This document shows, in pieces, positions 47,905-60,209 of a stretch of 64,000 nucleotides of DNA. Source of the stretch: Solanum dulcamara (Eukaryota > Streptophyta > Magnoliopsida > Solanales > Solanaceae). A program made the translations under genes and the position numbers. The notes beneath the pieces were generated by a model, which was not told the DNA's origin, did no database searches, and worked only from the letters and a program-made list of their open reading frames with translations. The stretch spans positions 35,228,001-35,292,000 of the forward strand of contig NC_077243.1 of the NCBI RefSeq assembly GCF_947179165.1, read 5' to 3'. Every line of letters starts with the position of its first letter. The stretch's first letter is position 1.

Positions 47905-50726
47905 TATTACAACCCGGATTTGGGTCATGATGGCGCTTACCATAACTGCCGAGTAGGCAAGCCAATCCCAAGACAAGCGGAAGGCAAATTTCAATCTAAT
48001 AAAATAATTAATAACATAAGAAGGAGGAAGCAAACGAATATAACCAAATAAAATTTGAGCCATGGTATATATATGCAAATATGATACAAAATATACAAGA
48101 GTCCCGATAGTGACTAAACGAAAAGACAAACTGACACTAGACCGAACCCCGAACCTTGTATCACATATACAGGAGCTACTAAGTACAAAATATGACAAAA
48201 TGTATAAATATACAATACAGAATTGACTTTCCAAAATACGACTACAAGTTAGAGCAAAATAGGGAATGTTGCAAGTCTCTGAATGTTGGGAGCTCACCAC
48301 AATCCGGGACTGGCACAGCTATGGATGCATTAAAAAGATGCAGAAGTGCAGTATGAGTACCAAAATATAGGATACCCAGTAGGAATCATACATTGATCGA
48401 GCTCAGAAAATATATAATAAGCAGCACGATGATATTAATAACAATTAGAGAAGAATACAACTATAAATACGGGGAAAGAGGACATGGGAATAATCATGCG
48501 GCAGTCAAGCAAGTCCGACCAATCAAGTAAGAACATCAATAATCCCATCTAATAAAATTACCAAAATAATACTCAAATGTAAACATCATAGCTAAGTCTC
48601 AATATCCTCAAAAATATCATGAAGCACCCATAATTCACGCCTCGAACTTCCTTATAATAGTAGTAATGATAATAATAGTAACCTGAATATGTATCATGGG
48701 CCACCCAGAATTCACACCTCGAGCTTCTCTATAATAGAAATAATAATAATAATTACCCAATATATGTATCAACGAGCCGCTCGGAATTCACACCTCGAGC
48801 TTCTGATAATAGAAATAATAATAATAACCCAAGATGTGTATTAACAGGCCACTCGGATTTCATACCTCGAGCTTCCCGATAAGAAATGCCATAACTAAAA
48901 TATCACCGGCATTTTCCCCTTAGTTTAATAACACTTTTTCATAAATCAACAATCTTGATATCAATATTTGTATTCTTTAAAAAGAATATTTTTAACACCG
49001 GAGAGGCAATTCAATAAAAGTAGTAAGTCAAAATCATACATCACTCGAGTTGTATAAAAATCCCATCCAAGGTGCCAAATCACTAACCTAAGAATCCGGT
49101 GTACCGAAAACATGGTCTTGGGACCAACATTTCAATATTTAAAAGCAAGCAAGGTATAGGCATACACTAAAATTACCCCAATTGACAAACAAAATCAATC
49201 ATGTCAAGCAAACGGCATTCTATGTTCAAATATTCGAGGAGCAAGTCCTAAGGATTCTAATCGATATAAAAAACCCAGATATTGTGTAGGCTAAGGATTC
49301 AATGACTAAAGCCCCCAAGTAGTCACTAATGATGATCATCGACTCCAAACATCTCAATGAAATATCAACACCTAAATTACCAACCCCATCATGCATTACT
49401 ACTCAAAATATACAATTTCTAGCCAAGCCAAGTCTAAAAAGAGTAAGTTATACCCAACCTCAAAGCCGAAACCGCACCCGAACCGCTAAACTTGAGTCTT
49501 TCCTTTCTGGGCCGCCTACAAACGATGCAACTCTATTAAAATATCAAAGAACACATCAACAATATCAACCTATAAGATATTCGAGATGTGTATGAATAAA
49601 TAATGGAAAATATAAGAGGGAGGAGAAAACTTGATCTTCTTGTAGTAAAACCCTAGGTCCATTTCTTGATGATGAGAGAGAGACTTGAGAGAACTTGAGG
49701 AGTTAGGGTTTGGGTCTTGAAAGGTGAGGGAGAGAAAAATGAGAGTAGGAGGACTTTTGGTCTTATATATATGTGAAATTTTGCCTACAAAACAACCTCA
49801 TTTTGTGTTAAAACACAGGGAAAAGACCAAAATTCCCTTTAAAAAATTCTGGCCAGAACTGGCTTCACGGGACCCTTTTACGGTCCATGGTATCGTGGTG
49901 GTGTCCCGTGGAAAGGGACTTGGAAAAATCTTGAAAAAGGGCCTGCAGGGTAGCCTTTGAAGTTTCTTCACGGGGGACTTAACGGTCTGTGAAAAGCATC
50001 ATGACCCGTGAAGAGTGGTCTTGGTGCAGGTCCTGCAGAAGGCCTATAAAGGTTCCCTCCACGGATCACTCTAAGGTCCATTAAAGGCTCCACGACCTGT
50101 GGTGGTCATCCGTGACTGTGCCTACAAGACTGAGCCTCTGAATCACCACCACGGGGGCTAACCATAGGGCATGGTGCCTTTCACAGCCCGTGATGGACTT
50201 TTGTGGTCAGTTTCTGGTGCCTTTTGTCGTCATCTTTCTACACTTTCATTCTTTCTTTTCTATTTTGAATATGAACTTCCTAAATTCTCCAGGGGCTTAC
50301 ACCAACTGAAAAAGGTATTCTAAAGCTAACCGTGCTGACAAAATTTTCATCCGAACGTATTTACTCAAAAAGTTGACCGAAGTCAACTTAGGCCCAACCT
50401 TAAAGTTAAAAAGGCAAAACCATCCAAACTCAAAACGCAGACTCCAAAACCCAAATCAACCTTCCTTCTAGACCAAAATGGACCTTCCGCAGGTGATGGA
50501 ACTGTCAGAATTCCCACACGATGCCTGAATCTCTAGATGTTGACCAAAGTCAACTCTATCAAACCTTAAGCCTCTAGAATGGCCAAACCATTTCCAAAAT
50601 TCAAACAAACACCCTAGGAAGCGTGCAACCATCCCAACATCACATAAGATCTATCAAGAAGTTACAAGAAGGGTTAAAATGGTAAAAATATGCAAAAGCA
50701 TGAAAATGACCTTGGAGGTCATTACA
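47905..50726 (-). repeat. Gypsy3 LTR, second (2822 bp)
   Basis: On the minus strand it starts TGTAATGACCTCCAAGG and ends CCGGGTTGTAATA, where the other LTR has GGGTCATGACA. It holds a four-unit minisatellite (48623-48890) and a cluster of CACGG/CCGTG near-palindromes (49860-50210). The frames at 47863-48300 and 49329-49960 lie inside it. It plays the 3' LTR for the upstream unit and the 5' LTR for the partial unit. Confidence 0.85.
48623..48890. repeat. Minisatellite in Gypsy3 second LTR
   Basis: Four imperfect units of about 75-80 bases, each with 'ATTCACACCTCGAGCTTC', an AAT-rich run and 'GATATGTATCAACGGGCC'-like sequence. The same array is present in the other LTR. Confidence 0.75.
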
Positions 50727-50759
50727 ACATCAACTACTAATAAGACTTTCGTACTCGAA

Positions 50760-53600
50760 AGGCAAGGGAGAAAGGCACATGGTCGTTCAAAAAGACAAGG
50801 ATATCGGGTCTGCATGTCCTGCTCGGTCTCTCAAGTAGCCTCCTTGATCGGTCGGTGCCTCCACTGGACTTTCATCGATAAAATCTCCTTAAACCTCAAC
50901 ATCCTAACCTGGCTGTCCAAAATAGGTACAGACTTCTTCTCAAAGTCTAAAGACTCATCAGACTGAATTGAATCCCACTGAAGTACGTGACACTCATCAA
51001 AGATGTACTATCGCAACATTGAAACGTAGAACACATGGTGAACACCTGATAAAGCTGGGGGAAAGGTCAACTCATAAGCTACCTCCCCTACTCGTCTAAA
51101 GATCTCCAAAGGAAAAACAAACCTGGGGCTGAGCTTAACCCTCCTTCTGAATCTCATCACGCCCTTCCTGGGCGACACTCATAGGAATACCCGGTCTCTA
51201 ACCCTAAACCCCAAAGGAAAAACCCTCCGATTAGGGAATGGCATCTCCTACCATACATTGATTCACACAACAAACCGGTGCCACAAGCTCAAAAGTATCA
51301 AACCAACCTACTAGGGAATGGCATCTCCTACCATACAATGCCTCAAAAGGAGTCATCTCAATGCTTGAATGGCAGTTTTTATTAAAAGAAAACTCCGCTA
51401 AAAACAAGGACTGATCCCACAAACCTCTAAAATCAATAACACAGGCCCGCAGCATATCCTCTAAGAACAACATAGTCCTTTCTAACTGGCCATCGGTCTG
51501 AGGGTGGAAAGTTATGCTAAGCTTGACTCAGGTACCCAACTCTTTCTGAATAGACCCTCAGAAATTTGAAGTAACCTGAGTACCATGGTCAAAAATGATA
51601 GATACTGGCACCCCATGTAATTGGACCACCTCTCAGATATGGATCTGAGCTAACTTCTGTGAAGTGTAGGTAGTCTAGACTAGTAAAAAGTGAGTAGACT
51701 TGGTCATTCGATCTACGATGACCCAAATAGAATCAAAACCTCAGGAGTTACATGGTAAACCCACTACAAAGTCAATAGCTATGCGCTCCTACTTCTATTC
51801 TGGAATAGGTAGTCACTGGGTTAAACAACCTGGCATCTGATGCTCGAACTTGACCTACTGACAGTTCAAGAACCTAGACATAAAATCTACAATGTCTTGC
51901 TTCATCCCATACCACTAATAATGCTTTCGTAGGTCATGATTCATCTTTTCCGCACTAGGATGAATGGAACATCTGGAATAATGGGCCTCCTCAAGGATAA
52001 GCCTGACTAGATCCCCAACTTTAGGAATACAAATATGACGCTCAATCCTCAAAATGCCTTTTGGATCTAATGTATTCTTCCTAGCCTCCCTATTGAGTAC
52101 CTTATCAAAAATCACCCTCAGTTATGGGTCCTTAAACTATTGTGCCCAAATCTTCTCCATCAAGGAAGACCTAGCTTTCACATAAGTAAGTACCCTTCCC
52201 GGCTTAGAAATATCAAGGCAAACCATCTGGTTAGCTAAGGACTAAATATCTGAATCTAGAGGTCGCTCCTCAACTAATAAGAAGGTCAAACTCCCCAAAC
52301 TCACCGCCTTGTGACTCAAAGCATCTGCTACCATATTTGCCTCACCTGGGTGATAGAGAATAGTGATATCATAGTCCTTCAGTAACTCTAACCACCTGCG
52401 CTATCTTAAATTAAGGTCCTTTTGGCTGAATATGTACTAGAGACTGTGGTGGTCAGTATATATCTCATAATGGGCTCCATACAAGTAATGCTTCCAAATC
52501 TTCAATGCAAAGACTACCGCCGCCAACTCTAAATCATGTGTGGGGTAGTTCTGCTCATGCACCTTCAGCTACCTGGAACCATATGCAATAACTCTACCCT
52601 GCTGCATCAAAATGCAACCTAGGACAAAACCTAAAGCATCACAATACACTGTAAAGCCCTAGTTCTCCACAAAACAAGTCACAATAGGAGTTGAAGTCAA
52701 TAAGGCTTTGAGCTTCACGAAGCTTACCTCACATTCGTTAGACCACTAGAAAGGAACATTCCTCTAAGTCAATCTGGTCAAAGGCATTCCAATAAAAGAG
52801 AACCCCTCCACAAACCATTTGTAATACCCTGCCAACCCAATGAAACTATGGATCTCAGTAGGAGAAGTGGACCTAGCCCAATCACGGACAGCCGCTATCT
52901 TTACTGGATCTACCATAATCCCATTCTTTAGAAATCACATGCCCTAGGAATGTCACAGAATCAAGCCAAAATTCACTTTTCATGAATTTTTCATACAACT
53001 GTTGATCCTTCAAAGTCTGAAGTACTATCCTCAAGTGCTACTCGTGCTACTCTCTGCTCCCAAAGTAGTCTAGAATGTCATCAATAAATACAATAAAAAA
53101 GTCTAAGTAGTACCTGAATAGATGCTTCATCAAATCCATGAATGTTGTGGGGCATTAGTCAACCTAAAAGACATGACTAAGAACTCATAGTGCCTGTATC
53201 GATTCCTAAAAGTAGTCTTAGGGATATCTGACTCCCTAATCCTCAATTGGTGATACTCTGACCTCAATTCTATCTTAGAGAACACTACTGCACCTTGAAG
53301 CTAGTCAAATAAATTATCAATTTGCGGCATCGGGTACTTATTCTTGATGGTCACCTTATTTAGCTGCATGTAATCAATACGTATGCGCAAGATACCAGTT
53401 TTCTTCTTCACGAATAGAGTGGAAGCACCCCAAGGAGACACACTTGACCTGATAAACCCCTTACTCAAGAGGTCCTCGAGCTATACCTTAAGCTCCCTCA
53501 ACTAGAGCTATTTGATATGGTGGAATAGAGACTTGTTGTATACCTGGCTCAACATCAATGCAAAAAGAAATATCATGCTCAAGAGGGAGACCAGGTAGAT
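50760..53600 (-). pseudogene. Gypsy3 pol remnant (RT-RNase H-integrase-chromodomain)
   Basis: RT from about 53560: [20 protein letters not shown] at about 53460-53400, then a FIDD box at about 53085-53075. RNase H at about 52700-52330. The integrase zinc-binding segment is at 52115-51915 (HICIPKVGDLVRLILEEAH, CSIHPSAEKM). The core is at about 51700-51230 ([35 protein letters not shown]). The chromodomain-like tail at about 50940-50790 has VRMLRFKEILSMKVQWRH. Many stops. A 30-base piece near 51233 is repeated at 51313, a local duplication. Confidence 0.8.
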
Positions 53601-55705
53601 TGGTAAGAAATATATTAGGGAACTATCGTACCACTAGAACCGAATCAATAGAAAGAGTGTCAGCACTAGTGTGATGGACATAAGCAAGATAGGCTAGACA
53701 CCCCTTCCCCACTAACTGTTGATCCCTGAAGAAGGAAATCACATCACATGGTACATGGCTAACTGCACCTGACTACACGACCGAAGTAATGCCAGGCATA
53801 CACAAAGTAACGATCTTGGATAACCAACCCAAAATCGCATGAAGAGTACATAACCAGTCCATGCCTAGAATCAAATCAAAATCTACCATATCTAGTACAA
53901 TCAGGTCTTCTCTAGTATTATAACCCATAATAGTCACCATACAGGATCGATACACTCAATCCACTACTAAAGAATCACCTACGAGGGTAGCTACACACAT
54001 AGGCATAGGCAATATCTCACATAAATTATCCCATAGAGTAGCATAAAGAGCATACACATATAAGTAAGTAGACCTCAGATCAATTAAAGCATAGGCAGGT
54101 TGTTGAGAGCAAAAATTATGCCTGTGATGATAACATCTCATGTATCCACCTTTGGTCCCCAAAAAGGCATACATATAACTACGTCTACACCTACCACCTG
54201 TACAGCCTATTTGGGGACACCTATAGTGCCCTGAGACTCACTTCTACCACCCTGCATAATCTCTCTGGGTGGCTAAACTAAGGCCCTGAGGGCCTGAACC
54301 TGCTGACCCTACTACATCTGGCATCTGCGGTGGCTAATAATAGGACATTCCCTAGCAAAGTGTAAGATCACACCACACTCATAGCATGGTCCTATGAATG
54401 AACCACCCTGTGATGTCCTAATTGAGCCTAAATGGCCATCATGGCCCGAATACCCAAAAGTCTAATACTGAGAAGACTGACTCAAAGTTTGGCCGCTCTG
54501 ACCCTCGCTACCTACTAATCCACCATCGGTAAGCTGTAAGGCTACCTATATCGGTCTACTAGGTGGATACTATTGTGATGTCCTCTTCCGAAAGAACCCC
54601 TACTGTGTGACTGGTGCCCACTGAAATTGTCATAATAATGAGGCCTCTTGTCACTGCCTCTGTAGGCCTCACAATGTTTAGCCTTAATAGTAAGGGCATG
54701 GTCTACTATCTGCAAAAATGAATAACCCGCAACCACCATATACTCTGTAGACAACCTCAAGGGAACAAATAACCCTCTAATAAAACAACATACCTATTTC
54801 TCCTCTATCGGCACAATCATAGTAGCGTTCTTAGAGAACTCATAGAACCGTGACTCATACTCTTTGATTGTTATCGATCCCTGTACCAGTGATGTAAACT
54901 CATCTATCAATCTTTCCCTAAATCTGCGAGGTACATACCTCTCTAGGACGGCCTCAAAGCACTGAATCTATGACATGGGTGGCGATCGCATGGGTCTGCA
55001 GTTAAGATAGGATCTTCACCACTGCTTCGCTGCTCCATCCAGCTAAAAAGCAGTGTAATCAACCCCATGGGACTCCACCAATCTGAGGTTATTCAACCTC
55101 TCATGGAAATTGATCAAAAACTCATAGGCATGCTCGCCCGCAACACCAGAGAACCTGGCAGAGCCGAATCTGGTGAACCTCCCTAACATATTTTGCTCCT
55201 ACAAAGTCATAATCAGTGTAGCTTCCATATGCCGAACAACCATAGGAATAGACTAAATCACTAGACAGGGAGCTATAGTAGTACGCTGTAGAACTAGGGT
55301 CGGATCATATTGTGCCCCTGCCTACCTTGAAGTCTAAGCCTCCTCTCAGGCCTGAGGTCCGGTTGAAGTACTGGGTAGTTTCCTTGCTCGATACATACCC
55401 TCCATGAAGTTGAGGATCTAAGCCAGAGTATCTTGTAACTCCGGTATGGCCACGAATTTGGGTAGAGAAAAAGATGATGCTCCTCTGTTGGTCAAGACTC
55501 GTACTGCTCAACCTCTATATATGCCTCTGGCACTACTGTTGTAGCCTAAGATCTACCCCGGCCTTTGTGTCTATCTTGACCTCTACCCCCAAGTTAGGGC
55601 TCTAACTAAAGGCACAGGGGGTCTTCTTCCACCCCGACTAGATCTCATCCTCGTCATTTGAGAAAGAGTGAAACAAATTTTGGATTTAGAGGTGTTCATC
55701 ATCAT
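53601..55705 (-). pseudogene. Gypsy3 first gag-protease
   Basis: Gag starts at 55705 (three ATG codons in a row) and parallels 47749-46385. A zinc-knuckle-type stretch is near 54400. The protease at 54174-53773 shows ALIDLRSTYLYVYALYATLW, where the usual D-x-G-S has Arg for Gly, and LIVLDMVDFDLILGMDWL. Broken by stops throughout. Confidence 0.75.
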
Positions 55706-55850
55706 TAGCGTACAATCAAAAACAACAATAGTGAATTAATTCCTAGCAATGACCTATACCCTCTTGAAGATTGGATACGAATGTCATCGTACCGATCTAT
55801 GGGACTCTGCTACAAACTTGCTCCTATAACAGTGAGACCGGTGAACCTAA

Positions 55851-55862
55851 GCTCTGATACCA
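55851..55862 (-). promoter_or_regulatory. Primer binding site, initiator-Met tRNA type (first unit)
   Basis: TGGTATCAGAGC on the minus strand, three bases inside the LTR end at 55866. Confidence 0.85.
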
Positions 55863-55865
55863 CTC

Positions 55866-58726
55866 TGTCATGACCCAGATCTGGGTCTTTATGGAGCCTA
55901 CCATAACCCCTGAGTAGGCAAGCAAAACTCAAGACAAATGGAAGATAAATGTCAATCTAATTAAATAATTAATATCATAAGAAGGCGGAAGCAAAAGAAT
56001 ATATCCAAAGAAAAGTTGGGCCAAGATATAGATATGCAAATATGATACAAAATATACAAAAGGCCCCATAATGACCAAACAAAAAGATAAACTGACACTA
56101 CACCAAACCTCGGACCTAATGTCACTTATAAAGGAGCTACTAAGTACAAAATCTGACAAAATGTATAAATATACAATAGAAATCTAACTGTCCAAAATAT
56201 AAAATACAAGTCAGAGAAAAAACAGGAATGTTGCAAGTCTCTAAACGTCGAGAGCTCACCATAATCCGAGACTGGCATCGCTATGAATGATTAGGCGCGC
56301 GTTGAGGGTGGCTCGAACTAGGAGCTGCATCAAAAAGATGCAGAAGTGTAGTATGAATACCAAAACACAGGGTACCCAGTAGGCATCATAAGCTGACCGA
56401 GCTCAGTAAGGATAAAATATATAATAAGCAGTACGATGATATTAATAACAATCAGAGAAGAATACAACTACAAATACGGAGGCAGAAGGCATGGGAATAA
56501 TCATGCGACAGTCAAACAAGTCTGACCAATCAAGTAAGCATATCAATAATCCCATCTAATAAAAGTACCAAAATAATACTCAAATGTAAACATTGTAGCT
56601 AAGGCTCAATATCCTCAAAAAATATCATAAAGTGCCCAGAATTCACGCCTTGAGCTTCCCATTAATAGTAATAATAATAGTAACCCGATATATATCATGG
56701 GTCACCGGGAATTCACACCTCAAAATTCTTAATAATAGCAATAATAATAATAATAACCCGAGATATGTATCAACAGACTGCCCAAAATTCACACCTCAAG
56801 CTTCTCAATAATATAAATAATAATAATAATAACTTGAGATGTGTATCAACGGACCACCTAGAATTCACGCCTCGAGCTTTCCAATAAGAAATGTCATAAT
56901 TAAAATATCATCGGCATTTTCCCTTTAGACCAATAACACTTTTTCATCAATCAATAATCTTGATATCAATATTTATATTCTTTAAAAAGAAAGTATTTAA
57001 CACCGGCGAGGCAATTCAATAAAAGTAGTAAGTCAAAAGTAAATATCATTAGAGTTGAATAACAATCCCATCCAAGGTGCCAAATTACTAACATGAGACT
57101 CTAGTGTACCAAAAACATGGCCTTAGGCTCAACATTTCAATATTCAAAATCAAGCAAGGTATAGGCATACACCGAAATCACCCCAGCTAACAACCAAAAC
57201 CAAGCAAGTCAAGAAAATGGCATTCTATATTCAAATCACCTAGGAGAAAGCTCTAAGGATTCTAATCGATATAAACAAACCCAGAGATCACGTATGCTAA
57301 GGATTCAATGACTAAGACCCTAAAGTAATCACTAACGATGATTATCGACTCCAAACTTCTCAATAAACTATCAACACCTAAATCACCAACCTCATCATGC
57401 GTTACTACTCAAAATATACAAATTCTAGCCAAGACAAGTCTAAAAAGATGAATTCATAGCCTAGGTTAAAGCCAAAACTGCACCTGAACCGCTAAATTTG
57501 AGTCTTTCCTTTTCATGCCGCCTCTAAAAAATGCCACTCTATCAAAATATCGAAGAGAAAATCAACAATATCAAACCACTAGATATCCGAGGAGTGTATG
57601 AATAAACAATGGAAAATATGAGAGGGAAGAGAAAACTTGATCTTCTTAGAGTGAAACCCTAAGTCCCTTTCTTGAAGACAAGAAAGAGACTTGAGAGAAC
57701 TTGAGGAGTTTAGGTTTGGGTCTTGGAAGGTAAGGGAGAGTAAATGAGAATAGGAGGACTCTGGTTATTATATATAGGTAAAAGTTTTCCTACAAAATGA
57801 CCTCATTTTATGTTAAAACACAGCGAAAAGACCAAAATGTCCTTTAAAAATTCTGGCCAAAACTAGCTTCATAGGACCCCTTCACGGTCTATGGTGCTCA
57901 CCACGACTTGTGGTGGTGTCCCATGGTAAGGGAATTGGCAAAATCTCAAAAAAGTACCTGCAGGGTAGCCTCTGAAGTTTCTTCATGGGGGCGTTAACGG
58001 TCTGTGAAAAGCATCATGGCCCGTGCAGAGTGGCCGTGGTGTAGGTCCTGTAGAAGGCCTTCAAATGTGTCCTCCATGGATCACTCCAAGGTCCGTTAAA
58101 GGCTCCATAAACTGTGGTGGTCATCCGTGGTCTGTGTCTGAAGGACTGAGACTCTGAATCACCACCACGGGGCATGGTGCCTTTCACGGCCCATGATGGC
58201 CTTCTGTGGTCAGTTTCTGGTGCCATTTTCCTACATATTTTTGCACTTTTGTTCTTTGTTTCTATTTTCAATATGAAATTCCTGAATTCTCTCGAGGCTT
58301 ACACCAAATGAAAAGGGCATTCTAGAGCTAACCACGCTGATAAATTTTTTATCTAAATGTATTTACTCAAAAATTGACCAAAGTCAAACTAGGCCCAACC
58401 TTAAAGTTAAAAAGGCAAAACCACCCAAACTCAAAACAGGACTCCAAAACCCAAACCAACCTTCCTTGTAGATCAAAATGGACTTCTGGAGCTAATGGAA
58501 CTGTCAGAATTCTCACACGACTCCCAAATCTCTGGTTGTTGACCAAAGTCAACTTTATCAAACCTTAAGTCTCTAAAATGGCCAAACCACTTCCAAAACT
58601 TAAACGAACACCCTAGGAAGAGTGCCACCCATCCTGAAATCACATATGAGCTATCAAAAATCTACGAGAAGGGTTAAAATGGTAAAAATGCACAAAAGCA
58701 TAAAAATGACGTTGGAGGTCATTACA
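55866..58726 (-). repeat. Gypsy3 5' LTR (2861 bp)
   Basis: Minus strand TGTAATGACCTCCAACG to CTGGGTCATGACA. Contains the four-unit minisatellite (about 56630-56885) and the palindrome-rich cluster (57870-58215). Past its start, at 58727, Athila sequence resumes. Confidence 0.85.
56630..56885. repeat. Minisatellite in Gypsy3 5' LTR
   Basis: Four units of about 75 bases, same design as 48623-48890: 'AATTCACACCTC', 'AATAATAATAATAACCCGA' and 'GTATCAAC' blocks. Confidence 0.75.
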
Positions 58727-58894
58727 GTTTGTTAGCATATATGCACATATTATTCAAATGAAGGGAAGTTTGATTATATTCATATCACTTACATTCTAAT
58801 GAAATGCTTAAGTGTAGGGTGCTAGCCTAATGTTTGAATACATATCTAGGCTCTTATATGTTTTGTTTTTGGGTGGCGTATTTGCAGGAAAAAA
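58727..58894 (+). other. Athila pol-env spacer with splice-acceptor-like end
   Basis: Non-coding stretch after Gypsy3. It ends GGCGTATTTGCAGG (about 58875-58888), which resembles a 3' splice site just before the ATG at 58895. Family members are thought to express the third gene from a spliced RNA; here this is inference. Confidence 0.4.
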
Positions 58895-60209
58895 ATGGCA
58901 TTTAGCCGAAGGCTCGAAAATGAACCACCAGGCCCTAGTAGCAGAAAGGGAGAGAGAGAAGGGAACCCTCTATAGCACTGCCCCACTTATGCCTTGAGGT
59001 TAATCTCATCAATTTGTCTTAAGAGTGGTACATCCAACAGAAAAGAATTGGTATAAGAGACACACTAAATCTCTCTATCTATTAGATATGCCCATTGATA
59101 AAGAAAGATTAGCCAGAGACTACCCACAAATCATGAGAAGAATAGAGGATCTTAATATGAATCTCTTGTTCGTTGACCCAAAGTCGTGCAATTTGCACGT
59201 GATGAAGGAATTTTATGCAAATTATCAATCGGATCAGCACATTCATTACATTACAGTGTGAGGGGTTGATGTTCCTCTATCTCTAATGGACATCAACGAG
59301 ATATTGGGAATTCTTGAGTTTCTTACCACTGTCTTAACTGAGTTGAATATTCAACTACTATATAAGGATGTTCGTTATACTTTATATGAGCCCAGTTCCA
59401 CAGCAAATTGGGTACATCACAGGCTACGGGGCTACCATAGCACTTTCCCATATGCTCATCTTAACAAAGAAGCATGTGTGCAGGTGAAAATTATCATGCA
59501 CAGCCCCAACTCAAAGATCAAGGAGGGAAACTCTGACTTTTCTCTTACCTCATACCTCGCCTATTAGACCTCCTATCGAGTGAAAGTATTTACTTGTATC
59601 CAAACCTTATTCCAAGCCTCCACTACATCGAAATAACGTGGGACAAAGTATGCTTAATCTATTCCCTTATGAACGAGATAGATGTCAATATTGGTGATGT
59701 TATAAAATCAACCATCCATAAGTAAAGAGTCCATCGAGGTAGACGGTACGCATTCAGAAGCCTCATCATGGAGATATGCCAAAGGGTGGGGCTCCTCGAG
59801 TACCAATATGATTATGTGCCCCCCTCTTAACTGAGAGTCTTATGATGTTACTAATATTAAGGTGCCAGACTACACTTATGGCCTAGTCCTCACTACTCAG
59901 GAGCGCACGAGGTATGATGATATGATAACAACTTGAATGTTTGGCCTGGAGATGCTTCTACACCGCATCGGAGGATGCGCCTCAACTGAAGAAAAACTCT
60001 GTGAGATAGAAAGAAAATATCCACTAAACGAGCATACTATGGTTGTCCTAGGACTTGGGCCTGATTTTAATGAGACTACTGAAGATGACATCCCTATGGA
60101 TGAGGATAGGAGGAGGACAGGCTCAGATATGGAGTCAGATTTTGAGGCCACAGAGTTTGACCCTTTGGCAGTTGAAGATCCGGCTGCTGGAGGACTGATG
60201 GATGAGTAG
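58895..60209 (+). pseudogene. Athila env-like third gene (plant 'putative transposon protein' domain)
   Basis: ATG at 58895 (MAFSRRLENEPPGPSSRKG) hits a stop after 27 codons. The frame then changes and 59025-59567 is open except for one stop: WYKRHTKSLYLLDMP, MKEFYANYQSDQHIHYI, then GVDVPLSLMDINEILGI. This matches the layout of the domain often annotated as putative plant transposon protein, found in the env-like position of Athila-type elements. More of it follows in other frames to about 59830 (CLIYSLMNEIDVNIGDVIKS). The end, 59937-60209, is acidic (DDIPMDEDRRRTGSDMESD). I see no clear membrane segment. The function of these proteins is unsettled; 'env' reflects position only. Confidence 0.75.

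Larger units (their letters stand above)
45647..58726 (-). mobile_element. Gypsy3, Tekay/Del chromovirus, in LTR-internal-LTR-partial internal arrangement
   Basis: Read on the minus strand: LTR 58726-55866, primer site, gag, protease, RT, RNase H, integrase, chromodomain, LTR 50726-47905, then a second primer site, gag and protease that stop at 45647. A simple element would end at 47905. The extra gag-protease shows either recombination between two copies or a second copy inserted exactly next to the first. The two gag-protease stretches differ too much for a very recent duplication. Confidence 0.85.

Noticed and set aside
48600..48900. Repeats with regular spacing, considered as a CRISPR-like array
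   Set aside because: Units are contiguous, imperfect and AAT-rich, in a plant LTR present twice; no spacers, no cas genes.
55851..55862. Possible tRNA gene at the sequence matching tRNA-Met 3' end
   Set aside because: Only 12 bases match and the place next to the LTR shows it is a primer site, not a tRNA gene.
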